Counted from the stretch's first letter, positions 25,036 to 38,437 are shown. The stretch: 64,000 nt of DNA from Temnothorax longispinosus (GCF_030848805.1 NC_092364.1:2976001-3040000); one strand, 5' to 3'. Made by a program: numbers and translations. The notes: generated by a model not told the origin, from the letters alone.

Positions 25036-26472
25036 AGGCCTGTCATCCGCAAATAGGGTTTTCACATAAGTTTTCCATCTCTCCAGCTTCAGTTCCAGAT
25101 CAAGAATTACACCTCCGTTCTCGTCCACTAGTCTGCATCCCATGGCTGTACCCCTCCGAATTCCAGCAACTTCTTTGACCTTTTTATGTAAGTTGAAAAA
25201 GTCATGCCGTTTTTCCAATGCCTCCATTTCCGCGCACTCCCCTGCATGCCACACCTCTTTCGCCCGCCGCACTTTTCTTTTTATTTCCCTGTTCACCGCT
25301 TTATATTGCCTCTCGTCCCAATTCTTCCAGTGTCTCCTTTGGTCCATAAGAGACAAGATTTCCGCCGTCATCCAAGGTTGTTTTGCTCCGGATCCCGGGT
25401 CGATCCCCATGGTTTCCGCCACCTCACTATTCACGTCCTTCACCGCCTTCTACGTGTCCTCGATGTTCACTGGGCCTGCTGCTGTCAACCAGGGTTGTAG
25501 TGTGTCTTCGATTTTTCTGGTAGCAGCTTCCTTAAGCAGTGGATCTTGAAGCTTTTCCCGGTCCAATTGTGTACAACGTGTCCGTTGCGGTGCCATCTTC
25601 AGTCGAAGCACAAACTGAGCCATGAGCAGGACGTGATCGGAGTAGACATCCGCGCCGGGACACGCTCGCACCGACCTGACCGCATTGCGGTACCTCTGCT
25701 GTATCGTGAAAAAGTCGATTTGATTTCTAATCACCCGATCCGGGGCGTCGGCACGCAGCCCCTCCACGGGTATAGACTTCCACGTGTATAGCCGCCTCCT
25801 GGGTAACTCGAAAAAAGTGTTCATAATGGCGAGTCCGTAACCCGCGTAGAACTCCACAAAACGATCCCCACGTTCGTTTCTTTCTCCAAGTCCGAAATCT
25901 CCCACGGTGCGTCCAACTCTCCCGCTCCCCACCTTCGCGTTTAGGTCTCCCATAAGGACAGTGACTCCCTTCCTCTTCACTTTCTCCATTACATCACTCA
26001 GGCAATCGTAGAAGTTATCGATTTCCTCCTCAGCACATGCAGCCGTCGGAGCATATACCTGAATAATGTTGAGACCAAGGGGGACAGCGTTGATCTGCAT
26101 TAACATTATTCTGTCGGACACAGGCACAACATTCTTCACTGCACGATCGACCTCCTTGGACACTATGATTGCAACCCCGTTCCTATGGTGACGACCGTCC
26201 TCACCCGCATAATACACTACGTAATCGTCCACGACCTTCCTTCCCGAAAGAGGCCACCTCATCTCACTGATCCCTAGGACCTCGATATTTAGACGCTTCA
26301 TTTCTTGCAAGGTGTTCTCCAGTTTGCCGTCATCGTACATACTCCGAACATTCCATGTACCGATTTTTCTGATGTTCTGTCTATCATTCCTGGCTGACCG
26401 GGAGATTCTTAGCACCCCTGCCCCATTGAAGGGGCGCCCGTACTCGGGGCCGTTGTTTGAGTTCGCAGCCAT
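24991..26472 (-). pseudogene. LINE endonuclease and linker region
   Basis: This is the N-terminal part of the RTE frame. AP-endonuclease signatures are visible: TWNVRSMYDDGKL near residue 40, EVLGISEMRW near 65, VYAPTAACAEEEID near 140, VLMGDLNAKVGSGR near 170, and a YSDHVLL motif near 284, holding the expected Asn, Glu, Asp and His residues. The enzyme nicks target DNA so that the element's RNA can be reverse transcribed there. After 340 residues a TAG at 25450-25452 interrupts the frame; the same frame then continues for about 150 residues to 24991 (charged, Lys/Arg-rich linker), where a frameshift moves the reading into the reverse-transcriptase frame. The start chosen is the ATG at 26472. 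A short upstream frame at 26602-26384 overlaps it. Confidence 0.9.
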
Positions 26473-26691
26473 TTATGATTTTTCCTGGGGAGGGTAGTGC
26501 AGTGGTTTCCCCTTGCCTTCTGCACTGCAGCTCTTCGACCGTACCGTTGCTACAACTCCGCCCGAAGATTTCTGCTCTTGAGCCGTGCTCGATGTCCGCC
26601 ATCTACGCCTCAAGGCAGTACTGGTCTGGCTGCGACCCAAGACCAGGAATGTTTATCGACCTCCCGGTCTGTACTAGTGTAGTATATATGG

Positions 26692-27546
26692 TCAGTCTAT
26701 GTAGACGGACACATTTGGATATCTCTTTTTCCAGTCATTCAATATCTCATCGTCCCACATGTTACAGTTTATCAGGTGAAACTCTTGCAGTTCAGGACAT
26801 TGTTCGAAAATAATGGAATAATTAGCAGGTGTATGATCAGCAGGTAATTTCACCCCATAAAACTGTAACTTTTTCAAGTTTCTACATTGCGCTAGTAATG
26901 CCAATTCGTAATTATCGAGAGTAATGAGACACAAAATTAAATGTGTCAGGTGAAAAGATTTAAGTATTTGAAACAATCTGTAATCATCTTCATCAGACTC
27001 ATAGGGGTCATCATCGTCATAAGTGTAATAATAGCAAAATGAGTTTATTTTCATAGGAAGATAAACTTTCTGTAAGTTTGTACAGTTAGCGAGGGCATTA
27101 ATACCATCAGGTGAAAGAGTCTTTGCTTCCAGTAAATCTATTACTTCCAAATCATGACACGAATTTCCCAATACTGTTGCAACTGGGTCCATGTTTATTT
27201 CTCCCACATGTAATTCACGCATCCGTTGATTATTTTGCAGTATTTTGCAAAGACATTCTGTTTCAATACGTGTCTCACAAAGGTTTACATGTTCCAAATT
27301 TCTCAGGCTTTTGAGATACGAAAATCCTTTGTTGTCTATGTTAACACAATTATATAGATCTAATTCTTTCAAATTTATGAATTTCTTTGAAATTTCAAGT
27401 AAAACACGATTATTAACAGATGTGCAGCCACTGAATCTTAAATGCGTTAATTCCGTGTTGCAACTATTAAGAAAGTTTACGAAATTCTCAACGTCAAAAA
27501 GAATAATTTTAAATGTATGGTATCTCAAGTATTCTACGTAGGATCT
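26692..27546 (-). CDS. Leucine-rich repeat protein, terminal exon (FBXL-like)
   Basis: A minus-strand exon begins after the acceptor TTTTTTTCAG (exon start 27546) and ends with a TGA at 26692-26694. It encodes about 284 residues with repeated leucine-rich units of the cysteine-containing type, for example LTHLRFSGCTSVNNRVLLEI, LKELDLYNCVNIDNKGFSYL and LEHVNLCETRIETECLC. An acidic insert (DDDDPYESDEDD) falls about 60 percent along. Such repeats typically follow an F-box in FBXL proteins, which present substrates to SCF ubiquitin ligases; the F-box itself would be on an upstream exon that I did not find within the window. The frame is fully open, which argues for a functional gene or a very young copy. 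A LINE in the same orientation abuts its stop codon, so the 3' untranslated region would be LINE sequence. Confidence 0.7.
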   Translation of the reverse strand, partial: RSYVEYLRYHTFKIILFDVENFVNFLNSCNTELTHLRFSGCTSVNNRVLLEISKKFINLKELDLYNCVNIDNKGFSYLKSLRNLEHVNLCETRIETECLCKILQNNQRMRELHVGEINMDPVATVLGNSCHDLEVIDLLEAKTLSPDGINALANCTNLQKVYLPMKINSFCYYYTYDDDDPYESDEDDYRLFQILKSFHLTHLILCLITLDNYELALLAQCRNLKKLQFYGVKLPADHTPANYSIIFEQCPELQEFHLINCNMWDDEILNDWKKRYPNVSVYID

Positions 27547-30500
27547 CTGAAAAAAACTTTGATGACAATTGACGACTGTCCAATTTCATTTGCTCACCCT
27601 TAAGCGTATGTCCTCTTTAAAGCGCATCGTATAAGCCACGCGTCTGTAACGGGTGTTCGCGAAAAAAAGGCATTAACGCCATTAAGTTTGACGAAGGAGA
27701 CTCGAATCTAAAGATAAGTTACAACTTTTAAATTACATTGGTTGGCATTGCCAGCTATTTGATTACCATTTCTTGTTTGGGGACGTTATGCACGTTTTGC
27801 TGTGCAAGCAAAGCGAAGAAAAACAAGGGAGACGACCGATCAACAGGCTTTATTGCGCTTTCACGAAAGAAATAAAATAAAAGTTTTGTTCGAATCTCGC
27901 GAATCTTTTCGAATCTTCTCGATTTGGTTGATTTTGTGTAAAAATCTCATAAGTAAAAAGTTTTGTACATCTTTCGGATGCTTCGAAATAAAAAACGTTT
28001 GAGATTTCTAGAATCGATGTAACTTAACATGTGCATCACGTTGTACAAATGCCAGCAAAAATTAAAAAATTATAGAAACTCAGAGTATCATAGTTTAGCT
28101 TATTTTGATTAATTAATTGACACATTATTTGTGTTAATTATATTTATCTGGATAATAACTATGCCATCTTTCAACGCCGGCGTGATTTTTATATCCTCCC
28201 GTTGCATATCCACCTTTTCGGCGCTTCTGAAGTCTCTCTGGATTCTCTCTCTTACGCCATCCACGGTCCACCGCCTTTTTCTCTAACGACTCCCGCCTTC
28301 TTTTATCTCGATCCACCGAGTCGTTTTAGACTTTCCTCACGGCACGTCCTTGAGTCTTCTGGAATCGGAAACGGAGCTGCCGCAGGAAGATGAACGGAGA
28401 AAGTCGTTCTGCGACGGAGACCGATATCCAGAACGACGGAGGCTGATCGAATTACACACGTCCCTTGCCATCGCCTGTCCCTCGAAGGGGGAGGAGATTT
28501 GGAATTGCAAATATCTAACTCGCTCGGCGAATCTATCCCGCAGGATCTTCTCTCGTCGACGGCGGGGTCCGTCGTGGTCCTTCGTAAGAAGCCACCGAAG
28601 GCTTTTCCGGTATACTTGGCACGTGCGATTGACAACACAATGCGTGCGCGTGTGTGCGCACGACAACGGAAAATCGGAATAATCCACAATAATTCAGCCA
28701 TCTTTCGCTTTATTAACATTTCAGAATTCGCAATTTTATACGTTTTTATTCGTCTTGAAAAGGGGCAGACTGAGGGGAGCGGCTCTTGAGTCATGATTAA
28801 TTTCTTACGTTTAGCATTAATTGTATGAATATAATGCGATGGAAGATCTTAAATTAAGCGTGTACATATTCTTTGTAACGAATTATGTGTATCGTTGCTA
28901 TTTGTGTCTCATGAGTTAGATATTTTTTTCTTCATAACAGTGTGTATTAATGAGGAATACATTTATCAGCACACCGGATTCTATTGCCCCCATCATTCAA
29001 GCGTCTCGATTCTGTCCGAACAACCGGAAAATGGGTCGGCAAGAACGATAATCCGTAACGACTCGGTCGAGAAGATAAAAGGAGGAAAAGAGGGTCATTA
29101 GGAGGGTAGGATATATAGGATGACGACGGATGCAGGCGGATTATAGAGGTGCACAGAAAACGAAGCCATTGCAAGAACCGAAGAATTTATCTGGACAAGT
29201 TCCGCGAATGTCCGTCAGCATCCATAAAGAATCCTATCCGAAGTCAGACGAATCTCCCCTGTAATCGCAACGCTACTCCTTCGACCGTTGAATGTCGATT
29301 CCAAGTGGTTCGTTTTAACGTAAATCATAATCCGAGATATGTAATGAGCAATCCCGCATTTGTGAACACTACTTATAAAATTTTGTAGGCTTTGTGTCTC
29401 CAAGCCTTATGAGCTTAATCACAATATTGGCTCGGAATTTTTTTTCTGTTTTTATATTTAATGCTTGTTTTATTATCTCGACTACCTTTTTTTTAATTGA
29501 ATTGATACAATATAATGATTGTGTGGTATATATCTTAATTTTATTATATTTTTCCGTGTTGAAGAAAAATTTTCCATATATCTATGGAGGTTAATATTTT
29601 CCGTACTATGGTACTTTCCAACTCTGCCATTGTGGAATATCTTATCTGTCGGATAACTTTTTCTTTGTTTTCTCGCTCAAACACACCAGCACAGAAATCG
29701 ATGAAGTCCTATTAGTCGATCCTATAATACGTACTTCTTGACGACCATCAACGACGATCACGAGCATGTGAGCTTAGTCGAGGCACTTCAACGACTCTAG
29801 TCCAATGTCCTTTAATCGCCATCATAATTTAACTGATTCACTATTTCTTTTTAACTCACAATACTTGAGATAATGCAGGCAATGACGGACAATTTAACTA
29901 ATAATCGAAGTCGCTGCATCTTGGGTCTCCGGGTCTCCCAGATTTTTAGATTGATTCAGCGCTTTTAGTTCTCTTGTTTTCTATTCTGCAATCTCAAATC
30001 TTTCTAGATTCTTAGATTCCTATTTCGTTCTATTTCTACCTATTTATGAATCAAACTAATTTTGAATGTTACGAGACATTTTTGTTTCTTTTTTTTTTTT
30101 CGTATGATCGCTTAGACCGTTTATCGACAAATACAACCACTGCGTTCCACCACCGACGATACTCTGACGAATATTTGTGTCAACGGAAATATACAGGCGA
30201 CCGCGTATATATCTGACCCGGATCGTTCGATAGTATCGATACACCGAGAGCGCGACAGAGCGAGCGGACGATCGCTTATCCGTCGTCACGAGCGTTTTTT
30301 TTTGCTCCCTTCCCCGAGGATTTATATTTTACCTCGCGATCGCGCGTTGCGACGGGGTGGACGGGGTTGAAAAAAAATCTGCGGCAGCGACCGAGTACGA
30401 CCTCGTCGGTGGCTCCTGTAAATTCTTCGGGATATGTATCGATATCGCACACCGCGAGCTTTTACTTTGCCGCGGACGAATAAAAAAAAAATATCTCGAT
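27547..30500. other. Non-coding stretch, no gene recognised
   Basis: Expected upstream intron side of the LRR gene for the first part, but no upstream exon with an F-box signature was found. A CpG-richer patch at 28150-28680 has overlapping frames on both strands without motifs. The rest is AT-rich. Confidence 0.4.

Positions 30501-30532
<32 letters not shown>
30501..30532. repeat. (GA)n then G run
   Basis: A (GA)n tract followed by eleven G residues. Confidence 0.9.
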
Positions 30533-30848
30533 AGCGGCACGCGAAAGCTGTATTTTTATGGAAAAAATGTTGCGAGCTGTCGAACATCGGTATTATTTGC
30601 GTATCGTGCGCGCGCAAGCTATCGACGTGACGAAATTACGCAACCGATTGGCGACGACTAACTGCAAGCGGACTGTAAACTTTACCATCCACGAAACATG
30701 GAGTAAAAAATATAACTGATGGTCGACAAGCAAGTCAAAGAAGCATTTTTTGAGAGCCTTGAACGTCAATGATTATGTCGCTCATGAATTAATTCTGATA
30801 ATGAAGTAGACGTCATTCGATTCCAAGTTCCAGATAGCTAGAGGGATG

Positions 30849-31303
30849 CCTTTTCTTGGGTATCTTATTCTCTTCAGCTTCCAATTTAGCACCGGCTTGA
30901 GGACGCTTATTCATTATATCCGTTTATACTGTTTTGCGTTGAGTGGTTTATCTTCTTCCAGAAGCTCAGCGTTAGGTAACGCTACTCTTTGGAACTGTGT
31001 TTGTCCGCTATCACCTGGCACCATCATATCGACCATATCGACGTTCCCTGCTTGTAAAACTGTTGACACAGGACTGCCCAAAGGTTGTACCGGGGTCGAA
31101 TCTTTGGTTGCATCGGTTATTATATTCGTTGTATCGGCTTCCATTTCTATATCAAGTTCTGGCCTTTTCTTGGGTATCTTATTCCCTTCAGCTTCCAATT
31201 TAGCACGGGCTTGACGACGCTTCAATATCCGTTTATACTGTTTTGCGTTGAGTGGTTTATCTTCTTCCAGAAGCTCAGCGTTAGGTAACGCTACTCTTTG
31301 GAA
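30849..31303 (-). pseudogene. Tandem duplicated NF-YA core fragment
   Basis: The minus strand encodes QFQRVALPNAELLEEDKPLN followed by AKQYKRILKRRQARAKLEAEGNKIPKKR. This closely matches the conserved NF-YA core, where the NAKQY..ILKRRQARAKLEAEGKIPKER segment binds the NF-YB/NF-YC dimer. The DNA-contacting part that normally follows (an RHxHAM/RKRG region) is absent and replaced by an acidic stretch. The unit is present twice at a period of about 310 bases: copy one 31303-31162, copy two about 31000-30849. Copy two is preceded by MMVPGDSGQTQ, as in true NF-YA, and has a frameshift after AKQYKRI. Copy one is preceded by CTCTCTGATCATCAG, which could be a splice acceptor. With a missing DNA-binding part, NF-YA-atypical residues and a frameshift, this is best read as a pseudogene fragment that was later tandemly duplicated. 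Confidence 0.7.
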
Positions 31304-34300
31304 CTGATGATCAGAGAGGGTGGAGGGAGGCTCAGAGACAAGCGCGAAGCGAGCGAGCCTCGCTCGATATGGCATAAATATTCGCGGCTGCTCGCGGCGC
31401 GGCGCGGCGCGGCGGCGGAGTCGGAAACGCGCGACGCCGAAATTAGATGACGTAAATTGCATTACACAGGGTGTCTCGGAGCTGTCGCCTTTTCTCCCCT
31501 GGGCCGAAGATACCGCCCGTTATCGGGAAGAAGAATGACGGCCGCCTCAATGTCGGGACATCGATCGTTTCTAAATTATTCGGGGCTGGAAATAGCCGAC
31601 GCCAGTTCAACCGCTGCCGTCGCGGTTTCTCGATGTATATTTTTCGTATACACGGCATGTATACACGGGCGTGTGCGCGCGCGCCAACGTTATCCGGAAT
31701 TTAACGCAGCGCAGTCGAAATTTTGGCATCCGGCTTCCATGATGTTTCGTTTTTCGCCTTTTACATGTCGTTCCGGTTACAATGGATCAGCGCGGGTTAC
31801 AATGCTCGCTGTGATAGCGTTTTGTCCGACTCTGTCGTTCCGTTTTTTATTTTGTTTAAGATGGCTTCCACGCGAATTAGTAGTTATTCCGGACAATGTT
31901 GCATACGTGACAAATATATACATATATTTTTACTCTTTTGTTTTCTTTAAAGTGTACATTTATTTAGATTTTTGACGAGACAGAGAGAAAGAGAAAATTA
32001 TAAATATAATATTATATACTTAATGTAATATTGTTGTTATTATTATTAATAGAATAAAATATAGTAAAGTATTACCGCGCGTTTATCAACATCTGTAGTC
32101 ATTATCTCTCGCGCCGGCCGATGATAATTACGTGGGTTGTATTGATCCATTTTTTAGGAAACGGTGATGCGCCGAAATTAGCCGGAACTACGATATTCGT
32201 ATTACAACGTTCATTTCGTAAAATACATGATTATTCGCGTTGTTTGATCCGGCCGACCGGTCAGCGAAATAACATGGCCGATCCCGAGTTGCGGCCCGAG
32301 TTTTGTAAACTGAAAACCGATTTGATATTAACCCGGGTGAAATTCTAACTTTGCGGCGCAGTCGGAAATACCACGCGTTGATAACGGCCGCAAAACAAAA
32401 CCTCTCTCTCTATCTCCATTTATTTGCGGTGCAGTATGATGATCAGCGATCATCCTGAGTGTCATCTGATATCAGCAATTGATATCAAGCGTAGGATGCA
32501 TATAGCTTTATATGGCTTCATATCAAATACTCAACTAAAAAGCAATAATTAATTTAGACCGTCTAAATGTAAGTTTTAAAATATCGTTCTAAAGTTTGCC
32601 CCGAAATTATTCTGATCATTCATGGAAGGGGGGGGGGAAATCTCTTTAATATTACAAGCTATGCAATACCATGCGAAATATGTATTTCTCGTAAATGTTG
32701 TATATATGCATCTCTGGTAAATCAGTCAATAACTGCTGTAGGAAGATTCTTAATTAACTGAACTTTAAGGCAATAGCCCGTCATTGTTTTGTACAGTTGA
32801 GGTGTTCGGTAGGAAGTTCTCGTAGGACTAGAATTGAAGGATCCAGGCTTCGAGCTGAAACTCGCGCTCTATCCGTTGATACTCCTCCGGCAGGAGGGAT
32901 CTCGCGGTGGCTGGGGGATTAATCATTGAGCGCGGTACTTCGGGGTCCGCATGCAAAATGGTTGCGATCGATCCATCGCAACGCCAACGAAATGATTTCG
33001 TAACGAGACTCCCTCTCCGTCTCTCTCTCTTTCTTCTCTTCCTGCTCTATCCGTCCACTCTATTCGTCTCATTTTCTCTCATCCCTTTCGCCTCCTCTCT
33101 CTCTTTCTCTCTTTCTCTTTCGCTTCTCCACATTAGCTCGATCTCTTCATCTTTCTTCCTCTCTGTTAATCTCGCTATCTCGTTCGCTCGCCCGGCTCTT
33201 TCCGACCGTCCGACGTCTGGTTCACGACCTCGTTCTATTCTCGCTGAAATTACGAGCTCTGTCGGCTCCGTCGCGTTTCGAAAGAGCGTACAACCGCACG
33301 CCACGACGACGGCGGAAACTCCGTCGCGACGCTCTTCCCCGCGCGCGAGAAAGGAAACCCAGTTCGGGGGGTAGAGAAGAAGACGCGTTATTTTCGGTGA
33401 ACGAACCTCGTTGCAATTTGAAGACCAATTCGCCAAAATCTCGTTGAAAAATTAAATTTTTCTACAATAATAATGTTATTTTCTGCCATACTTCTCTGTG
33501 ATGCGATTAAATTGTAATTACATCTTCAAGTTAGCCTCTTACCCTCCATATTCATTCATGACGATAGCAGTTTTGGGGCATAAGATATATTTTGCCATGA
33601 CCGCATCGCGTGGAGAATTATATCAGTTTCGATCTCCGGTTATTTTAACGTCACCGATCGAAACCGAGCCGGAGCGACGCGCAAATTTGATTACGCCCTT
33701 TTTTTTTAAGTGCTGTTCATCCTCTCTCGCGGTCTGTCTGCCGATTACGCGAGCCGAGCGCGCGATGTCAATTATTCACGTGTAACGAAATTGATTAGCC
33801 CAGGAACGGCGCGCAATGCGTAAAGGCTGCGGTCGTAAAATGGTCTTAATGGTCTTACCTCGTCCGGTCGGAATTAATTTAGTACCGCTTTGTCGCGCAA
33901 TTATGAGGCGTGCAAGAACTTTTTTTTTATGATAGTTGAAGTGTTTGCTTCATTACGACAAATGGCAATAGTATGACGTTTCATACATACGATAAATTTT
34001 ATATATAGCAGATAATTCAATTATATGTTCTGCGATTAAAATTATTTTTGACTGCCTGAATTAATCTATTAAGATAAATTTCTTTAGAAAATTTAGAAAA
34101 TTCTGGCCAATTTTTAATCAAATATCTATAAGGGAAATTGAAGGATATTTCTTCATTGGCGCCTCGGAATTTTTTCCGACGGTATCAACGACGAAGATCA
34201 ACGTGATAGAGAAGCGAGCGGCGAGTGACGCGCACGTTTTATATTTGCGTTATCGTTAAATTTGCACGGAGGCGAGGGTCGCGCGAGGTAGACCGCAACG

Positions 34301-36100
34301 GGTTCGAGCATTGTTTCTGATATGGACATTGACGTAAATGTTGCCCACGCCAACGCGAAACCTTCTCGCGGAACCGCGCCGCTCGCTATCGGTCGACGTT
34401 GACAACGCGGCGTGCACACATGTCACATGATCGTTATATCGATCACCTCCGGCGTTGCTCCACTTGTCACGAATCTCCTTCGCAACGGGAACGTAAGCGA
34501 TATCTAGAGGAAAAACATCATTCGGGAAAACGTATCGCGATACTCGAACGATACTCGCCCGCCTGACAATACTCTCGAAATAGATTTATTATTTAAACAA
34601 AAGAATTTTCGACAATGGGAGAGGTAGCTTTAATGAAATAAATCTAATATATAAAATGATATAAAGTTATGAGAATAATATAAATCCATTCTTTAAGTAC
34701 TTATATTTTGTGTACACCCTCTCCCCTCATCGTTACGACATTTGAAATAAATTAATTGCAATACGTTCAACATTCTGTACCTTCGCTTCTAAAATTTCAA
34801 ATTACGCGAGCAGTAACTTTTGAGACAAATATCGTTCGACCCACGCCAATTTTAACGTCTCCATGTAACGACGACCATTTTTCATAGTCGTGCGCGATAA
34901 GGCGCGCGGGGGAGAAGAAAAAGAAAACCCCACGGACTGGCTCGCCCACGCAATCGCGGCGACATTTTTCTCGCCCCCGTTTCGTCGCCCCCGCGAGGAC
35001 TATAGTGCACAAGGGTGCTTGAGCGAGCCAACTATGGTCGGCGGTGATGGCGACTCGCGCCCGAGGGAGATTTTATGACAAACAAGCCGGCAAGTGCCAT
35101 CTGCGGCTGTCAGTGCCATCGTGCCCTCGCTTGATGCCATCCCCCCGCGCGCCACCTCCCCCATCCCCCTATCCTCACGTCAACGTTAACAACGTCAAGG
35201 GTGGCCTGCTAGCTTTGCCAGCGAAGTGTTTGTCAGGGGATTAGACCGCTCGATGTCCGGCCTTGCTGTTGAATCACGACGATCCGTAGGACATTTCAGT
35301 GCGGATGCACTCCGGCCACCCTTCAAGCTGCATCCCTTCCGAGCGATGATCCCATAGGCGCACGTGCGGTGCAGTATTTGGGGCAATCATTATAGAGTTC
35401 CTGCAAGTTACGACATCGACGTTATGTGGTTTCGCTTTTCATTATCGAGTTTATAAGTCCTACGGTTTTTCAGGCTCCTTTTTTACGATTCGATTAGTGT
35501 TTCAGTCTTATTCGTTCAGTTTTAAGTACAGCTGTCTTATACGGAGTTTTATCCGATGTAGACATTATATCCCAAATTATTATTTTATTATTAACTCATT
35601 TTTAACACAACATTGAATAAAACTTTTCAATGTTTTTTTTCAACTTTTTATAAAATTGAAAAAGAAATACATATATATGAGAAAATTTAGTGATACACCC
35701 GGTATAGCTCGTATCTCATTTTAGTGCGATTTCTCTCTCCATCTCTTTCTCTGATATACGAAGCGCGCTTATTAATCCTTAACAATCGTGCATCGCTTGC
35801 ATGGAAACATACTAATTATGTTAATTAACATTGAACTTTATTAATCACGTGCATGTCGATATTTATAATTCGAAAAGGAGGGAGCAATTATTTATACTGA
35901 TATTTTAAAAAGACGTCTCTAATATTAGTATTCTTACAGTATACTAAAAATGTTTATCAAAACGCTCATTTTCTGAAACAAAATTATAAGAAACAATTAA
36001 TTTGTAACCAATTTATTTTCGGGTTAGGTAAGGTGCAATCCGTGAAAGAATATCTTTCTACAAAAGAATATATTTGTTAGATCTTTCTACAACTGAAAAA
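31304..36100. other. Non-coding stretch, no gene recognised
   Basis: CpG-rich patches (31330-31700, 33000-33400, 34150-34560, 34880-35200) alternate with AT-rich DNA. Frames overlap on both strands and carry no motif. A nine-G run lies at about 32628. Pyrimidine-rich DNA fills 33010-33190. Confidence 0.4.
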
Positions 36101-36808
36101 AAAGCGAATTATCGATGGCAGCTTGCTGAGGAGGAAACTTGCGAGAAACACGCGGCATTCGTCACTTCGTGGCCACCCGTAGCGTGAAACGGTCGGAAGC
36201 GTCGTTGCTCGCAAGCGGAGTCTGCCGGCTTCCGTTCCGCCGCCCCCGTCCCTCATCCCGTCGCCCGTTCGCTCACGCTGCCGCCTCGCTAACCCCCCCA
36301 GCCATCCTTTTGGTCTCACCGAGTGCGCCATCGCGCGCCCCGTTCCGCGCGCTTCCACCGTGCCGCGCCGAGTCGAGTCGAGTCGCGCTACATCTCGCCC
36401 CCATTCCCTTCGTCGTTTTCCGTCCCCTCGCCTGCCGCCACGAGTCGCCACTCTGCGCGCACGGCCGCGCTTAAGTATCCCCCATCCCCTGTGTGCGTCC
36501 CATTCCCTCCCATCCTATCCCGAGCGACCGACCAACCGCCCCCCGTCCACGCTCTTGCCGATATTTCCCGCCGGTGGATGGGCAACTACTGACCCGGGTC
36601 CTGCTTCCAACCACCGGTACTCCCTGCCATCTCGCACTCGTCGTTTCTGTCGCTCTGCCGAGACCTCGAGACTTCGATCCCGCTCGTCGAATCTCTCAAA
36701 CTTGTCTGTCTGTCTTCGTCTCTGTCTCTCCTCTGCTCTCTTTCTCTCCCTTACTCTTGGCGCCCTTTTGTCTCTCGGTGAGCCACCTTCTCGTTAGATA
36801 TCTGCTTT

Positions 36809-36827
36809 CCTCCCTCTTTCCCTCCCT

Positions 36828-36858
<31 letters not shown>

Positions 36859-36890
36859 CCTCTCTTCCTCTCTCTTCCCCTCCCTGCCTC
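36809..36890. repeat. Polypyrimidine tract (CT/CCCT)n
   Basis: About 80 bases of C and T only apart from a few interruptions. A purine tract of similar sequence lies at 37052-37115, so the two can pair within one strand. Confidence 0.9.
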
Positions 36891-37051
36891 AATCTTCTAC
36901 CCCGTCTTTCGTTCATCCTTTCGTTCAAAGCGCCGCTGTACTTTCTCCGCTGCGGAGACGAGGCGGAATCCGAGAGGCTCCGCGAGTGAATTCAGCGTAA
37001 AGAGTCCGGGGACGAAACTTTCGCCGTCGAGCGAGAACGCGATGCGATGGT

Positions 37052-37115
37052 ACCGAAAGAAGAGGGAAAGAGGGAGGGAGAGAGAAAGAAAGAGAGAAAG
37101 GGAGGGAAGAGACTC
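37052..37115. repeat. Polypurine tract (GA/GGGA)n
   Basis: About 60 bases of A and G, complementary in composition to the tract at 36809-36890. Confidence 0.85.
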
Positions 37116-37877
37116 GGTCGCGTAATAAGCAAGCGAGCCGCCAGTGCGCCGTAGGTGGCACGAGGCTCTGGAAGCACGTCGTCCCTTTTTTTCTCGCCTT
37201 TTTTTCTCCTCTCTTTCACGCTCGCTTCTCTTCGCGCTTTTTCTTTTTATCCTCCATTCCCCTCGCCTATCTTTTTTCGCGCTCATTTCAGAACTCTCAT
37301 CCTTTCCACCTTCTCTTCTTTTTCGGGTTCTTTTTTTTTTGCTTGCAGCGAATGCACTTTTGGAAAATTTAGGGATACCGATGCGCGTCCTCGGCCCTTA
37401 AGTTTTCAGGTCACCTACCGCGCCGGGACGAACGCGAAAAGTAAGATATATGTTGCATCTCGATCGATGATCTCGGCGTAGGAGCGAAGCGGTCGCCGTT
37501 CCTATTGCTTTGAAAAGTCGGATTGAAACGTGATTCATTTTTTTATCTTTTTTTTCCTTTCCTTCGTGCTACTTAGTGCCGCCACCCTTCCACTCTTCGT
37601 CGCCTGTCGATTCGCTTCCGGACGAAGTTATCGAGTCAGCGACGAGTGATGGAGCTCGCGGTGGACTTTATCGCAACACGATATAATTATATAGAAATAT
37701 AATCATAGCCAGAAATACGTAACTTTATTTCCCCATGCGGTTATATCCATAAGGAAAAAATGCGGCGGATCGTAATAGATTTTAATGTAGAAAATTTAGA
37801 GCTCTTGTTGCAATTTTCATAAAATTATATTGAAAATTTATTATTTATATCATGATCATAATAAATTAAATAGCTAC

Positions 37878-38437
37878 CAGGGACCCGGACCGGACGAAAA
37901 TATCGGTTCGATTCCGGTTTCGGTCCATTAAAATACTTAATAAAGGTTTCGGCTTCGATTTCGGTTTTCTAGCTAACAAAAGTACCGGTATTTCGCAAAT
38001 TACAGTTTTTTCCGGTTCCGGTTTATTAAAATTTTCTTGAAATTTTTATTAAATTAAATTATTTACATATGCATACTGCGTGTGTGGATATGTACTTAAG
38101 TTGTAAATCTTAGTTTTTGATACATGTGTTTTTATTTTACATTACATACACATGTTTTTATTTTTTATTTTAATTTATACGGATTGTACATAAAATATGT
38201 ATAATAATTAATAATATGTTATAATAAATGATGATATTTCGACGTAGATGTCATTTCTTCATTGTTTTCTATGTTTTTATTTTCTGGTCTTAGTTTTTTT
38301 GAAGATATAATGACTTTTAACGGTACCGGTTTCGATTCCGGTCCTATAGGCTTTATAAAATTTCCATACAGTTTACGGTTCCGGTCCGACAAAAATATCG
38401 GTTACGGTACGGTTTTCGGTTTCGGTTCGGGTCCCTG
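37878..38437. mobile_element. Non-autonomous hAT-like element
   Basis: The 560-base unit begins CAGGGACCCGGACCG and ends with the reverse form, CGGTTCGGGTCCCTG. hAT transposons characteristically start with CAGGG. The 120 bases at each end are packed with GGTTTCGG, GGTTCCGG and CCGGT words, like the subterminal binding sites hAT transposases use. The core is AT-rich with no coding capacity. The expected 8-base target duplication is not intact (ATAGCTAC on the left, AAAAATAT on the right), so the flank has changed or the copy was rearranged. Confidence 0.65.

Larger units (their letters stand above)
23492..26690 (-). mobile_element. Nearly full-length RTE-type LINE
   Basis: A non-LTR retrotransposon on the minus strand. 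Order from its 5' end is: about 200 bases of untranslated leader (to about 26690), AP endonuclease (26472-25450), linker (25443-24991) and reverse transcriptase with a zinc-knuckle-less C-terminal domain (to 23492). A single long frame with an AP endonuclease and no separate gag is the arrangement of the RTE clade, which includes BovB. The 3' untranslated sequence appears short and ends somewhere in 23400-23490; target-site duplications could not be fixed by eye. Only two lesions break the frame, one TAG at 25450-25452 and one frameshift near 25000-25035, so the copy is young. Its 5' end meets the stop codon of the LRR gene at 26692. Confidence 0.9.
36130..37480. promoter_or_regulatory. CpG-rich, pyrimidine-rich block, promoter-like
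   Basis: The plus strand of 36130-36800 is strongly C-rich with many CpG dinucleotides. A pure pyrimidine microsatellite follows, then CpG-rich DNA again, then a T/C-rich tract at 37180-37340. Such composition is typical of insect promoters or 5' untranslated exons with long introns. No TATA box, initiator or start codon can be assigned, and the open frames here (for example 36493-37125) are Ser/Pro/Leu or Arg-rich artefacts of the composition. Confidence 0.3.
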